Shown here: one piece after another, positions 40,515-49,338 of the stretch
How the letters are laid out: each line of letters begins with the position of its first letter
Position numbering within the stretch: position 1 is the first letter of the stretch
DNA from: CF-46 sp042408445
GTDB taxonomy: Bacteria > Chloroflexota > Limnocylindria > Limnocylindrales > CSP1-4
DNA: 64,000 nucleotides
Assembly (NCBI GenBank): GCA_042408445.1
Contig: JBHORC010000004.1
Location: forward strand, 1-64,000
Direction of reading: 5' to 3'
Program-made: the position numbers and the translations under genes
The notes under the pieces: generated by a model
Databases searched by the model: none
What the model saw: the letters and a program-made list of their open reading frames with translations, nothing else
What the model was told of the DNA's origin: nothing

Positions 40515-40790
40515 ATGAAGGGCGATCGGGTCGAGGTGGTCGTCGACACGGGGCAGGGGACGCAGACGTTCGACATCGTCGCGTCGAAGAACGGCCGGCG
40601 GCTGGAGGTCACGACCGCGCGCGGCGTCGTCGAGGTGAGCGAGGTCACACGCGGTGGCACGCCCGTTCGCACTGGCCGGTTCATGGCCAGCCGCCTCATC
40701 GCCCTGGTCGAGCATCCGGCGCAGGAGCAGCCTGACAGCCGGGTCGAGGTCCAGACCCGCCGGAGGCTTCGCCCGCCGGACGGCAGCTAG
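40515..40790 (+). CDS. Small beta-rich protein, unknown function
   Basis: A 91-aa protein with alternating hydrophobic/charged residues typical of a small beta barrel (VEVVVDTGQGTQTFDIVAS, RLEVTTARGVVEVSEVTR). A basic, amphipathic segment (RTGRFMASRLIALVEHP) and an Arg-rich tail follow. No family is recognised. ATG 40515 is supported by the TACCGT box 6 nt upstream. It converges on the membrane protein at 40842 across 51 bp. Confidence 0.62.
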   Translation: MKGDRVEVVVDTGQGTQTFDIVASKNGRRLEVTTARGVVEVSEVTRGGTPVRTGRFMASRLIALVEHPAQEQPDSRVEVQTRRRLRPPDGS

Positions 40791-40841
40791 CGGCGTCTAC
40801 AGGGCCGAGTCGTCCGGCGTCTGACGGGCAGCCGCGCGGCG

Positions 40842-41348
40842 TCAGCCGCCGAGCACGTCGAGCGTCGTGTCGGTTGCGCCGCCCAGCACGAGGTGGCCGA
40901 CAGCACCGCGGAGATGGGTCTCGAGCGGGTACGCCCGGACGGGTCCTGACAAACCGAGAGTCGTGTTCGCCCATTCGTCGTTGAGCGCCCACAGGACCAC
41001 GCCGAAGGCAAGCCCTCGCGCCGCACCCACGAGCGGGACGCGCCGCCGGAGCACTCCGTAGAGAGCGCCCGGCAGGACGCCGAGGCCGTAGTGGACGATC
41101 TCGGAGAGACGGGATTTCGTCGGTGGGTCGAGCTCGAGGGACAGTCGTTCGTCGAGCCGATCGACCAGGTTCGCGACCGATGACTGGCCGTTGGGACGTG
41201 CTGCTGATTCGCGCTCGCTGGCGGGCTTCGACTCGGCCTGCTGGAGGCCGGTGGTCGCCTTGTCCATGAGCCACGTCGCGACGCCGCCCGCGATCGCGCC
41301 GCGGACGGCGTCGCCCCACCAGGTTGTTCGGCTGCTCACAAGCCACAT
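40842..41348 (-). CDS. Membrane protein, possibly DUF1440/YagU-like
   Basis: A 168-aa membrane protein. The N-terminal WWGDAVRGAIAGGVATWLMDK is followed by a polar loop with a charged helix (about 35-75). Two or three hydrophobic segments follow (YGLGVLPGALYGVLRRRVPL, ARGLAFGVVLWALNDEW, HLRGAVGHLVLGGATDTTLD). The order resembles YagU/DUF1440-type inner-membrane proteins, but this was judged by eye only. ATG 41348 lies at the start of the coding-like sequence; the spacing to GAGG is too short to be informative. It is transcribed leftward, 90 bp after the SCO1664-type gene. Confidence 0.6.
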   Translation of the reverse strand: MWLVSSRTTWWGDAVRGAIAGGVATWLMDKATTGLQQAESKPASERESAARPNGQSSVANLVDRLDERLSLELDPPTKSRLSEIVHYGLGVLPGALYGVLRRRVPLVGAARGLAFGVVLWALNDEWANTTLGLSGPVRAYPLETHLRGAVGHLVLGGATDTTLDVLGG

Positions 41349-41437
41349 CCTCGCCGCAGCGCCGTCACCATCGCGCGGCCGCCTTCCACGCAACGGTTGC
41401 GACGCCGTATCACGCGCCGGCGGCTCCGGGAACGACC

Positions 41438-42169
41438 TCAGAACGGCGGCCAGGGGATCGCGGGCCAGTCGGGACGCGGCTGCGGGAATCGACCGTGCTC
41501 CAGCAGGACGTCGACGCGTCGGCGGGTCGCCGCGATCTCCGCGCGTGACAGCAGCCCGGCGAGATCGCGGGCGAGGTCGCTCCGCAGGGCGTCCGCGAGG
41601 CGGGCCAGGCCGGCCCGCTCGTCTGCGCTGAACGGTCGACCGCGCCAGCCCCACAGGACCGTCCGGAGCTTCGGGACGGTCGAAAAGGTGACGCCATGGT
41701 CGACGCCGTAGACGTGCCCGCCAGTGACCGGCAGGAGGTGCCCGCCCTTGCGATCGGTGTTGTTGACCGCGGCGTCGAACACCGCGATCCGGCGCAGCCT
41801 CGGATCGTCGCCGAGGACCATGCCGACGACATCGACCGTCGGGTCGACATCGATCCAGAGTTGGAGCGAGCCGTCGCCAAAGGGTCCGTCGCGGCGGATC
41901 GTCGGCGGCACGATCGACCAGCCGATCGCCTCGCTCGTCAGGAATGCGGCGACCTCCCGCCGCGACAGCGTCTCATCGGGGAAGTCGTCGAGGGGCCGTT
42001 CGCCGGCGGTCGGCTTGTAGACGGCCTCGATCTCGATCATCTCCTCGGGACCCGGGCAGGCGAGCCGGACCCGGCAGAGCATCGCGTGGTTCGACGAGCC
42101 GACGAGGCGCCCGACGATCTCGATGTCGCCGTCGGCGAGAACCTCGAGCGCGCGGACGGTGTCGATCAT
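41438..42169 (-). CDS. SCO1664 family protein (kinase-like fold)
   Basis: A 243-aa protein of the SCO1664 family, which has a PI3K/HipA-like kinase layout. Visible blocks are VGSSNHAMLCRV, EAVYKPTAGERPLDDFPDETLSRREVAAF (ATP-site-like Lys and Glu), LQLWIDVDP, RIAVFDAAVNNTDRKGGHLL (catalytic-loop-like Asp/Asn-Asn-x-Asp-Arg) and HVYGVDHGVTF (metal-binding Asp). These residues match an active phosphotransferase, but the substrate is unknown. ATG 42169 lies 29 bp after the DUF3090 stop. In actinobacteria the two genes are regularly adjacent, usually with a phosphomutase-like gene, which is missing here. Confidence 0.8.
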   Translation of the reverse strand: MIDTVRALEVLADGDIEIVGRLVGSSNHAMLCRVRLACPGPEEMIEIEAVYKPTAGERPLDDFPDETLSRREVAAFLTSEAIGWSIVPPTIRRDGPFGDGSLQLWIDVDPTVDVVGMVLGDDPRLRRIAVFDAAVNNTDRKGGHLLPVTGGHVYGVDHGVTFSTVPKLRTVLWGWRGRPFSADERAGLARLADALRSDLARDLAGLLSRAEIAATRRRVDVLLEHGRFPQPRPDWPAIPWPPF

Positions 42170-42198
42170 TGCCAGCTCAGCGTCTGCAGGAGCGTCCG

Positions 42199-42864
42199 TC
42201 AGTTGACGTAGTGGCCGTTCCGCCGGGGGCAGATGTGGCCCTGCGGATCGAGCGGCTGGCCGCACAGCGGACACGGCAGGCGACCGGCCGCGACGACGGT
42301 GAGCGCCTGGTTGGCAAAGCGCCGCGCGAGGGCCGGCGTCAGCCGGACGCGGAGCGTGTCCGGCGCGTCCTCCTCGTCCTCGTCGACTCCCTCGAACGCG
42401 GCAAGGAGCTCGGTGCCGCGCGATCCGGCGAGGCCTTCGATCGAGGAGAGGTCGATCACCGTCTCGGGCTCCTCGTCCTCGTCCGCAACCTCGTCGTCGG
42501 CGTCGTCCTCGTCCTCCTCGTCGTCGTCGCCCTGGGCGCGCGCCTCCACGAGGACCCGCTCGGCGTCACCGTCCCAGCCGAGGGTCAGGGTCGTCGCCCG
42601 GAACGCCTCGTCGATCGGCTCATCCAGCGGCAGCGGCTCCGGCGGCGCAGGGGCGGTCGCCAGACTGATGCCGCGGTTCTCGAGCTCGTCGAGGAGAACC
42701 CCGAGTCGCTCCGCGAGCACCGCGACCTGGACCTTCTCGAGGACGACCGAGACGACCTGGCCGCCGCGGCGGGCCTGGAGGTAGAACGTCCGGCTGCCCG
42801 GCTGGCCGACGGTGCCCGCGACGAAGCGGTCCGGCGGGTCGAAATCGAAGAGGCGGCGTGGCAT
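42199..42864 (-). CDS. DUF3090 family protein with acidic insertion
   Basis: A 221-aa member of DUF3090 beginning RRLFDFDPPDRFVAGTVGQPGSRTFYLQA and ending in a zinc-knuckle-like CPLCGQPLDPQGHICPRRNGH. The function of the family is unknown; constant linkage to the SCO1664-type kinase suggests a shared process. It is longer than the usual roughly 195 aa because of an Asp/Glu-only stretch (about residues 112-136). ATG 42864 has TACAGT 7 nt upstream and no Shine-Dalgarno, so the operon is probably leaderless. Confidence 0.88.
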   Translation of the reverse strand: MPRRLFDFDPPDRFVAGTVGQPGSRTFYLQARRGGQVVSVVLEKVQVAVLAERLGVLLDELENRGISLATAPAPPEPLPLDEPIDEAFRATTLTLGWDGDAERVLVEARAQGDDDEEDEDDADDEVADEDEEPETVIDLSSIEGLAGSRGTELLAAFEGVDEDEEDAPDTLRVRLTPALARRFANQALTVVAAGRLPCPLCGQPLDPQGHICPRRNGHYVN

Positions 42865-42871
42865 CTACGGG

Positions 42872-42877
42872 ACTGTA
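42872..42877 (-). promoter_or_regulatory. Leaderless -10 box (TACAGT)
   Basis: TACAGT lies 7 nt before ATG 42864 of the DUF3090 gene. Confidence 0.6.
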
Positions 42878-42901
42878 CCGTCATCCCGCCGTTCGCACTG
42901 C

Positions 42902-42931
42902 CGACGGCTCGGGAGGGGGGTCGGGCCGTCG
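42902..42931. terminator. Hairpin after the molybdoprotein gene
   Basis: CGACGGC (42902-42908) pairs with GCCGTCG (42925-42931), 3 bp past the leftward molybdoprotein stop at 42934. The stem is short and the loop is 16 nt. Confidence 0.4.
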
Positions 42932-42933
42932 CC

Positions 42934-44586
42934 TCAGGCGAGGCTGACCAGGATCGAGTGGTGGCCGCGAGCGCCATCGGGGGCCGGCGGCGTGCGATCG
43001 GATGTCTGCACGGCGCCGGTTCCGTCGGTCGCCCGGACCTCGATGGGATGCGGCCCGGGGACGGCGCTCGACGCGTCCCAGGCGTAGAGCCACTGGACCC
43101 ACGTCGCGTCGGAGATCGGCGTCGAGAGCGTCGCCTCGTGCCACTCGCCGTCGATCGAGACCTCGACCTTGCTGACGCCACGATCCGGTGCCCAGGCGAC
43201 GCCCGCGATCGCGATCCTGCCTCGGGCGATGGACTGCCCGCTCTGGGGCGTGTCGATCCGCGACTGGGTGAGGATCGGCCCGTTCTTCGACCAGCCGAGG
43301 GGCACCCAGTAGCCGTTGAAGGCCTCGAGCGTCGTCAGCTCGAGCTCGCCGAGCCACTTCGTCGCCGACACGTAGCCGTACAGCCCCGGGACGATCAGGC
43401 GGGCCGGATAGCCGTGGATCCGGGGCAGGGGAGCGTCGTTCATCTGGAGTGCGACCATCGGCTCGCGGCTCGGGTCCATCACCCAGGCAGTCGGCATCCC
43501 CGCGGTCCAGCCGTCAACGGACCGGCCGACGAGCTGGGTCGCGGTCGGCTGGACGCCCGCCATCGCGAGCACGTCCCGGAGCCGGACTCCCGTCCACTTC
43601 GCGTTGCCGACGAGGTTCCCACCGACCTCGTTGCTCACGCAGGCGATCGTGACGTACTGCTCGATGAGCGGCAGCTCCGCGAGATCCTTGTAGGAAAGCG
43701 TCACCTCGCGGTCGACGAGACCGTGGATTCGCAGGCGCCAGCTCGCTGTGTCGACGCTCGGGGTGATCAGGGCGGTGTCGATCCGGTAGAAGCGCTCGTT
43801 CGGGACGACGAGCGGCGACACGCCGGGAACGCTGAGCTCCGCACCCGCCGGGATCGTCGCTGTCTCGGAAGGGCGCGGGAGCGCTGGCAGCGCCGTCCCG
43901 CCACTGCCGCCGCTTGTGGGAACCGAGCCGCCGTCGAGCAGCCGCCGGCCGACCAGACCCGCCGCGGTCGAGGCGACGGCCACGCCGCCGGCCTGGATCA
44001 GGAAGCTCCGGCGCGACCAGTCCGGCATCGTCATCGCGCGTCGGCTGTTCCGCGCTGGAGCGCGGTCGCGGGCCGTCGTCGTCGGACGGGCCGTCGCAAG
44101 GAGGAAGGACATTACCTGGACACCGGCTGTCGCCGCGACCGCCGCGACGATGAGCGCGGTCGTCGGCGACGCTGCGGGCGAGGCGAGGGCGGCAAAGAAC
44201 CCCGCCACGCCGAACGCTCCGAAACCGATTGCCGCGATCCCGAACGAACGACGATCCGCGATCGCGCCGAGGATCGCGCCGACGACGACGGCGAGCACCA
44301 CGATCAATGTCTCGAGGGCGAGCTTGTCGTTGGTTCCGAACAGCCCGACGACGACGTCCTTGGCTCCAGCCGGCTGATGGTCGATGACGAACGAGCCGAT
44401 CGCCGCGAGCACGGATGGTCCGCCGAGGAATCCGGAGACGAGCTCCGACAAGCCGATCCCGGCCAGCGCGCCGACTCCGCCCGCGACGGGCCCACGGAGG
44501 CGCGACGCTCGGCGAGCGTCGGGCGAGACAGCGCCAGCGTCCTTCTGACTCGACCGGACGGGTGCCGGCAGCGTGCGTTCACTCAT
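42934..44586 (-). CDS. Membrane-anchored sulfite oxidase-type molybdoprotein
   Basis: A 550-aa oxidoreductase with a membrane N-terminus (hydrophobic segments at about 36-66, 91-110, 115-135 and 142-165). An internal twin-arginine motif, WSRRSFLIQAGG (Arg 192-193), precedes a fifth segment (about 196-214), after which the Moco domain lies outside. The Moco-ligating Cys is in YVTIACVSNEVGGN (about 316); other oxidoreductase_molyb blocks are VNDAPLPRIHGYPARL (read as MNDAPLPRIHGYPARL) and GLYGYVSATKWL. A C-terminal Mo-co dimerisation domain follows (about 430-545). No heme subunit is adjacent. It probably oxidises or reduces an S- or N-oxide compound at the cell surface. Confidence 0.87.
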   Translation of the reverse strand: MSERTLPAPVRSSQKDAGAVSPDARRASRLRGPVAGGVGALAGIGLSELVSGFLGGPSVLAAIGSFVIDHQPAGAKDVVVGLFGTNDKLALETLIVVLAVVVGAILGAIADRRSFGIAAIGFGAFGVAGFFAALASPAASPTTALIVAAVAATAGVQVMSFLLATARPTTTARDRAPARNSRRAMTMPDWSRRSFLIQAGGVAVASTAAGLVGRRLLDGGSVPTSGGSGGTALPALPRPSETATIPAGAELSVPGVSPLVVPNERFYRIDTALITPSVDTASWRLRIHGLVDREVTLSYKDLAELPLIEQYVTIACVSNEVGGNLVGNAKWTGVRLRDVLAMAGVQPTATQLVGRSVDGWTAGMPTAWVMDPSREPMVALQMNDAPLPRIHGYPARLIVPGLYGYVSATKWLGELELTTLEAFNGYWVPLGWSKNGPILTQSRIDTPQSGQSIARGRIAIAGVAWAPDRGVSKVEVSIDGEWHEATLSTPISDATWVQWLYAWDASSAVPGPHPIEVRATDGTGAVQTSDRTPPAPDGARGHHSILVSLA

Positions 44587-44626
44587 GTCGCTGATTGTTC
44601 GTCGCGTCGGTGACGTTCGGATGTCG

Positions 44627-47506
44627 TCAGCCGGGCGGGCCGCTCCCGACGGCAGCGGCAGCCGACGGTCCCGACGAGGCCGCGGGCGTCGGCGTAGGGG
44701 TGGGCGGCGGTGTCGGCGTCGGTGTTCGGGTCGGCGTGGCGGTGGGCGTCGCCGTCGGCGTGGCGGTCGGCGTCGGGGTGGCCTCTGCGGAGGGGGGCGC
44801 GGACGGCGCCTCCGATGGACCTTCGGATGCCGACGGCGACGGCTCCGTCGACGGCGGCGCGCAGGGCTCGAACACGATGTTCGCCGAGGGATCCGCGGAC
44901 GGGATCTCGAACGACGGCGTGACCCCGCTCGCGTCCGGCGTCGGGACGGGATAGCAGGTCACGGTGGGGCTCGGTGCGCCGCAGCCCGCACCGGTGACGA
45001 TCGCGCCCCACGACGCCCCGAAGGGACGGAACTGGCCGTTGTAGAAGAAGGCCGTGCGGGTGTGATTGACGCCGCCGGACGTCCCCGCGCCGCGCTGGGC
45101 GCGGGCGATCCAATCCTCGTCGGCCGAGAGCCAGTTCTGGAACTGCCCTTCCCAGATGCCATCGAGGCTGAGGACGTCCCTACCGCAGGTCCCGTCCGGG
45201 ACGGCGGCCCTGGGTTCCGTGCCGGCGATGAACCACTCGTCGATCGACCGGCCGCCACCACTCGCCTTCAGGCCCGTGAACGGATCGATCTTCGCCTGGA
45301 CGACCCCATCCGGGACGGCGAAGTCATCGATCGCCCACTTGGACGTCGCCTGCTGCATGAAGCCCTGCCACATGTAGGTCGTGACGTCGATCGAGAAGAC
45401 GGGCCGGCTCGGCGTCGACACCGGCGTGTTGTCGCTGTTCCCGACCCAGGCTCCGACCGCGAGCGCGTACTGACCGTTCGCCCGCTCGTCATCCGTCGGG
45501 GGAGCGATGAAGCCGTAGGCATTCAGGTCCTTCGCGTCGTTGTTCGTGCCGGTCTTGAGTGTCGCGGGGCGATGCTTGTTCCCCGGCCCCGTCACCTCGA
45601 ACTTGCCCCAGAACGGATTGACGCGCGGCGTCGTGTTGCCCGCCAGGATGTCCGTGAGGATGAACGCGCCCTGGGGGCTCGCGACCTGCTCACCCGCCGG
45701 CTTCTCGTGTGGTGGGACGACGTCCTTGCCGGTCTGGTCGCGGACCGACAGGATCGTCGTGTGGCCGGTCTTCTTGCCGCCGTTCGCCAGCGTCCCGTAG
45801 GCCGTGATCAGGTCGACCGGCCGAACCTCCTGGACGCCGAGGGCCATCGAGAGGCCTGCCGTCGGCTTGTCGGTCTGGAAGACCATGCCGAAGTCCTGGG
45901 CGCGGGCGAACAGGTGCTCCGGTGAGTTGACCTGGGCCGCCTTGACGGACGGGATGTTCAGCGAGAACTGGAGGGCGTTCCGGACCCGCACGGGTCCGCG
46001 CTCGAGGTTGTCCGCGTCCGACGGCGTGTAGTTGCCACCGAAGTCCGTCGCGGTGTCCATGAACATCGAGCCGGCGGTGATCTTCTTGTCGTCGATCCCG
46101 GTGAGGTAGTTGAAGGGCTTGAACGCGGAGCCCGGCTGGCGGAAGCCGCTGCCGACGACGTCGAACTTGGGCTGGAACTGCTTCGTGCTCTTCGCCGAGT
46201 AGTAGTTCGCGCTGCCGACGTAGGCAACGAGCTCGCCCGTCTGGTAGTCGAGGACGACCATCGCGCCGTTGTTGATGTCCTTCCCCCGGAGGTTCTTCAT
46301 CCACTGGGCGTAGGGGACCTGGAGCTGCCGGGCGACGGTCGTCGGGTTGCGGCTGTTCGGGACCACCGCGGCCGCCTGGACCCAACGCTCGGCCACCTTC
46401 TGGAGATTGGCGTCGAGCGTGGTCGTGATCGTCAGGCCGCCGTGCTCGAGCTCGTCGCACGTCGGGACCTCCGGACCGCAGATCCGGTCGGACAGCTCCT
46501 GCTGGACGGCCCACACGAAGTGCGGAGCGAGCCATCGGGGGTTTGTCTGCGGAACGACGATGACCGGATCCTTCGTCGCCGCCCGGAGCTCGTCCGGGGA
46601 GTAGGTGTTGCCCGAGAGCGTGGTCCGGCCGTCGGCGAGGAGGTTGAGGATCTGGTTGCGGCGGAGGACGATCGGCGCGTCCGCGGGCACCTGCAGCTCG
46701 GTCTTCTCGGGCGGGCAGTCCGCTTCAGGATCCGCTGGCGGCGCGAGGCAGCCGACCGCCTCCGCATTCCGCACGAGGTCGTAGTTCGACGGCGACTTCG
46801 GCAGCCCGGCGAGGATCGCCGCCTGGGCCGGCGTCAGCTTGAAAAGGTCGTCGATTCCGAAGTAGACCTTCGCGGCCGCCTTCACGCCGTACGCCTGGTT
46901 GCCGTAGTAGTTCTGGTTCAGGTAGGCCGCGATGATCCGCTGCTTCCCCTCGACGCCCGGGTACGTCTCGGTGAGCCGGACCGACTGGATGATCTCCTTG
47001 AGCTTGCGCTCGAACGTCCGGTGTGGGTCCTGGACGAGTGCCGGGTCCAGCAGCCGCTGGCGGACCAGCTGCTGGGTGATCGTCGACGCGCCGCGGCTGT
47101 TGCCGCGGAGGCTGTCGATCCCGGCCGCGACGATCGCGAGCGGGTCGAACCCCGAGTTCTCCCAGAAGGTCTTGTCCTCGACCGCCGTCTGGGCGTCGAG
47201 CACGATCGGCGGGATGTCCTTGAACGCGACCACCTCGCGGTGCTCGCCGCCGAACCGGGCGAGCTCGATCTTGCCGGTCCGGTCGTAGACGATCGACTGC
47301 TGGGAGAACGTGATCTTGTCGAGCTGGTCGACGGCGGGCAGCCCGTCCGTGAGCCGGGAGAACGCTGCCACCGCGCCGATCGCGCCCACCAGGGCGACCG
47401 CGGCGAGGGCGCCGAAGATGACGAGGGCCAGCCAGCCGGCCGCGGACGGCGAGGTCCTCGGCTCGACGGGCTGGACGGGGCGCGCGGCGCGCGGAGCGTC
47501 GTACAA
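44627..47506 (-). CDS. Bifunctional penicillin-binding protein 1, second copy
   Basis: A 959-aa class A PBP. A short cytosolic N-terminus leads to a membrane anchor (about 25-55). GT51 has QTAVEDKTFWENSGFD (Glu about 109), GASTITQQLVRQRL and AYLNQNYYG. The transpeptidase has SxxK in GSAFKP (about 459), SxN in FSLNIP (about 513) and KTGTNND (about 651). The tail is Ser/Pro, then a Thr-Pro repeat of about 35 residues suited to crossing the wall. No ATG/GTG fits: TTG 47506 with GGAG 6 nt upstream is the best start. It lies 82 bp after the GlcNAc-kinase gene on the same strand, at the end of the amino-sugar unit. Confidence 0.88.
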   Translation of the reverse strand: MYDAPRAARPVQPVEPRTSPSAAGWLALVIFGALAAVALVGAIGAVAAFSRLTDGLPAVDQLDKITFSQQSIVYDRTGKIELARFGGEHREVVAFKDIPPIVLDAQTAVEDKTFWENSGFDPLAIVAAGIDSLRGNSRGASTITQQLVRQRLLDPALVQDPHRTFERKLKEIIQSVRLTETYPGVEGKQRIIAAYLNQNYYGNQAYGVKAAAKVYFGIDDLFKLTPAQAAILAGLPKSPSNYDLVRNAEAVGCLAPPADPEADCPPEKTELQVPADAPIVLRRNQILNLLADGRTTLSGNTYSPDELRAATKDPVIVVPQTNPRWLAPHFVWAVQQELSDRICGPEVPTCDELEHGGLTITTTLDANLQKVAERWVQAAAVVPNSRNPTTVARQLQVPYAQWMKNLRGKDINNGAMVVLDYQTGELVAYVGSANYYSAKSTKQFQPKFDVVGSGFRQPGSAFKPFNYLTGIDDKKITAGSMFMDTATDFGGNYTPSDADNLERGPVRVRNALQFSLNIPSVKAAQVNSPEHLFARAQDFGMVFQTDKPTAGLSMALGVQEVRPVDLITAYGTLANGGKKTGHTTILSVRDQTGKDVVPPHEKPAGEQVASPQGAFILTDILAGNTTPRVNPFWGKFEVTGPGNKHRPATLKTGTNNDAKDLNAYGFIAPPTDDERANGQYALAVGAWVGNSDNTPVSTPSRPVFSIDVTTYMWQGFMQQATSKWAIDDFAVPDGVVQAKIDPFTGLKASGGGRSIDEWFIAGTEPRAAVPDGTCGRDVLSLDGIWEGQFQNWLSADEDWIARAQRGAGTSGGVNHTRTAFFYNGQFRPFGASWGAIVTGAGCGAPSPTVTCYPVPTPDASGVTPSFEIPSADPSANIVFEPCAPPSTEPSPSASEGPSEAPSAPPSAEATPTPTATPTATPTATPTRTPTPTPPPTPTPTPAASSGPSAAAAVGSGPPG
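44693..44785 (-). repeat. Short tandem repeats coding a Thr-Pro tail
   Basis: GGCGTCGGCGTGGCGGT-type units repeat imperfectly and encode (T-P/A-T-P)n at the C-terminus of the PBP1. They are likely slippage-prone. Confidence 0.65.
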
Positions 47507-47588
47507 AGCTGACTCCGGGGAGGGAAGAACTTGCGGAAGGATGCCATTCGTCCGCCGAGAGCGCGCAGACGACGGCCGGATCTCGCGG

Positions 47589-48656
47589 TTACGACGCCGT
47601 GACAACGCGCGCTGTGGCGGCCCAGCGGTGGAGCTGCTCGCGAGCGCACTCGGCCACGGCGGGATCGAGCGCCCCGGTGGGAGTCGAGGTATCGGCGCGC
47701 TCGCCGCGCTCGTCACCACCCGCCAGGGCGTCCAGTCCGATGAGCGCGGCGCCCAGCACCGGCGGCGCGCCGAGCGGAATCCTGGTCGCCGCCGGGATTG
47801 CCGAGCGGATGCCCGCTTCGATCCGTCCGTGGAAGTCGACGTCCGGCGTTCGGAAGACGCCACCGCCGAGGACCACCTCCGGTGCCTGCCGGACGAGGTG
47901 CGCACGCCGGGCGAGCGCCGCCGCCATCCCGACGAGCTCGTCCGCGAGCCGGTCGATGATCGACCGGGCGACGGCGTCCCCCTCCATCGCCGTCGCGAAG
48001 ACCACCGGCGCGAGCTCGCCGATCCGGCGCTCGTCGAGTCGCCCCGTGTAGTAGGCGCGCGTCACCGCCTCCGGACGTCGGAGACCGACGGCTGCCGGGA
48101 TCGTGGATTCGAGAGCCGTTCGCGGCCCGCGGCCGTCCCGGGCTCGCGCCGCCGCCCCGAGCCCGGCCATGCCGACGGACCCCGCCCCGCCCCAGTCCCC
48201 AGCGATGGAGCCCACGCCCGCGAACCGGACCCGCTTCCCGTCGACGCCGACCGCGGCGCCGTTGATGCCCTGGCCGCAGATCAGGGCGATCCCCCAGGGA
48301 CGGGTCGCGCCGGCTCTCAGCGCGGCAAACGTGTCGTTGAGGACGAGCACGTCCGCGGCCGGCACGGCCCGCCCGAAGGCACCGCGGAGCTGTCGGACGT
48401 CCTCCGGATAGTCCGCGCCGGCGAGGCAATGAACCGCGAGGCGGAGCGGCGGGATCCCGGCGAGGCCCGCGTCGGCGGCAGCGCGTCGGACGAGCGACTC
48501 GAGGCGACGGGCAGCCTCATCGAGAGGCACGACCTGGTGGGAGATCGACGGGCCGCGAACCGCGGCAAGCAGCGTTCCGTCCGCGCGGACGAGGGCGACG
48601 TCGGCCTTCGAGTTGCCGCCGTCGACGGCAAGGATCGTCTCGTCGGCCGTCGTCAT
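47589..48656 (-). CDS. BadF/BadG/BcrA/BcrD-type ATPase, N-acetylglucosamine kinase-like
   Basis: A 355-aa ASKHA-fold sugar kinase. The phosphate-1 loop is ILAVDGGNSKADVALV, the adenosine/phosphate-2 part IALICGQGINGAAVG, then GSIAGDWGGAG and the C-terminal EVVLGGGVFR. These are typical of GlcNAc kinases of the BadF family, which phosphorylate GlcNAc or GlcN at O6. The context (amino-sugar importer, deacetylase, GH4, SIS isomerase) supports this substrate class. ATG 48656 overlaps the deacetylase stop by 4 bp (ATGA), so translation is coupled. Confidence 0.87.
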   Translation of the reverse strand: MTTADETILAVDGGNSKADVALVRADGTLLAAVRGPSISHQVVPLDEAARRLESLVRRAAADAGLAGIPPLRLAVHCLAGADYPEDVRQLRGAFGRAVPAADVLVLNDTFAALRAGATRPWGIALICGQGINGAAVGVDGKRVRFAGVGSIAGDWGGAGSVGMAGLGAAARARDGRGPRTALESTIPAAVGLRRPEAVTRAYYTGRLDERRIGELAPVVFATAMEGDAVARSIIDRLADELVGMAAALARRAHLVRQAPEVVLGGGVFRTPDVDFHGRIEAGIRSAIPAATRIPLGAPPVLGAALIGLDALAGGDERGERADTSTPTGALDPAVAECAREQLHRWAATARVVTAS

Positions 48657-49333
48657 CCCGGCGCCGCAGCGAGCGGCGACGCGTTCGGAGTCGAGGCGCC
48701 GCTCTCGTCGGCCATCCCCCGGCCCACGGCATCCAGCTCATCGTCCGTCAGCTCGTCGAGCCGGACGAACCGCGCCCCCTGCTCACGGAGGCCGTCGATG
48801 ATCGCCGGCAGCGCCTCGCGCGTCCCGGGCGGCCAGGCGTGGAACAGGACGACCGCGGGATCGCCCACGGCCGGAACGAGTCGCAGCGCGTCCGCCGCCA
48901 TCACCGCTCCGGCCCGGTCGGGCTCCCAGTCGTCGAGCACGACATCCTGGCGGATCTCGCGATAGCCCAGCCCGGCGATCACCGCCTGGATCCGCCGGTC
49001 CCGCGCTCCGGCCGCGAACGGCGAGCGGAACCACGGCCGCGGATCGACGCCGACAACGTCCCGGATCACCCGCTCCGCCGACCGGACATCGGTCCGGATC
49101 CCGGGGGCCGTGAGGAGCGGCAGACGCGCGTGATAGAAGGTGTGATTCCCGACGAGATGGCCGTCGGCGGCGACGCGCCGAGCGGTCGCGGAGTGCGCCT
49201 CCACCCAGCGACCCTGGAGGAACCAGCTGGAGGTCACGGCTCGCTCGGCGAGCAGGTCGAGGATCCCGTCGGCGACGGCCGGGCGGTGCTCGCGATCCGG
49301 GTGCTCGGCGTCGAACGTGAGCGCGACGCGCAG
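48653..49333 (-). CDS. NodB-type polysaccharide/chitooligosaccharide deacetylase, apparent CTG start
   Basis: About 226 aa if initiated at CTG 49333. Motif 1 is VALTFDAEHPD, motif 2 NHTFYHARLP (His-x3-His metal ligands), motif 3 WFRSPFAAG, and a later motif VVLFHAWPPG. This is a carbohydrate esterase 4 fold that removes N-acetyl groups with a divalent metal. No ATG, GTG or TTG lies between the permease stop (49339) and motif 1. GTG 49237 would delete motif 1, so CTG with AGGCGG before it is the best reading. There is no signal peptide, so it is cytosolic, unlike most CE4 enzymes. It is 5 bp after the permease and overlaps the kinase by 4 bp. Confidence 0.8.
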   Translation of the reverse strand: MRVALTFDAEHPDREHRPAVADGILDLLAERAVTSSWFLQGRWVEAHSATARRVAADGHLVGNHTFYHARLPLLTAPGIRTDVRSAERVIRDVVGVDPRPWFRSPFAAGARDRRIQAVIAGLGYREIRQDVVLDDWEPDRAGAVMAADALRLVPAVGDPAVVLFHAWPPGTREALPAIIDGLREQGARFVRLDELTDDELDAVGRGMADESGASTPNASPLAAAPG

Positions 49334-49338
49334 ACCGC

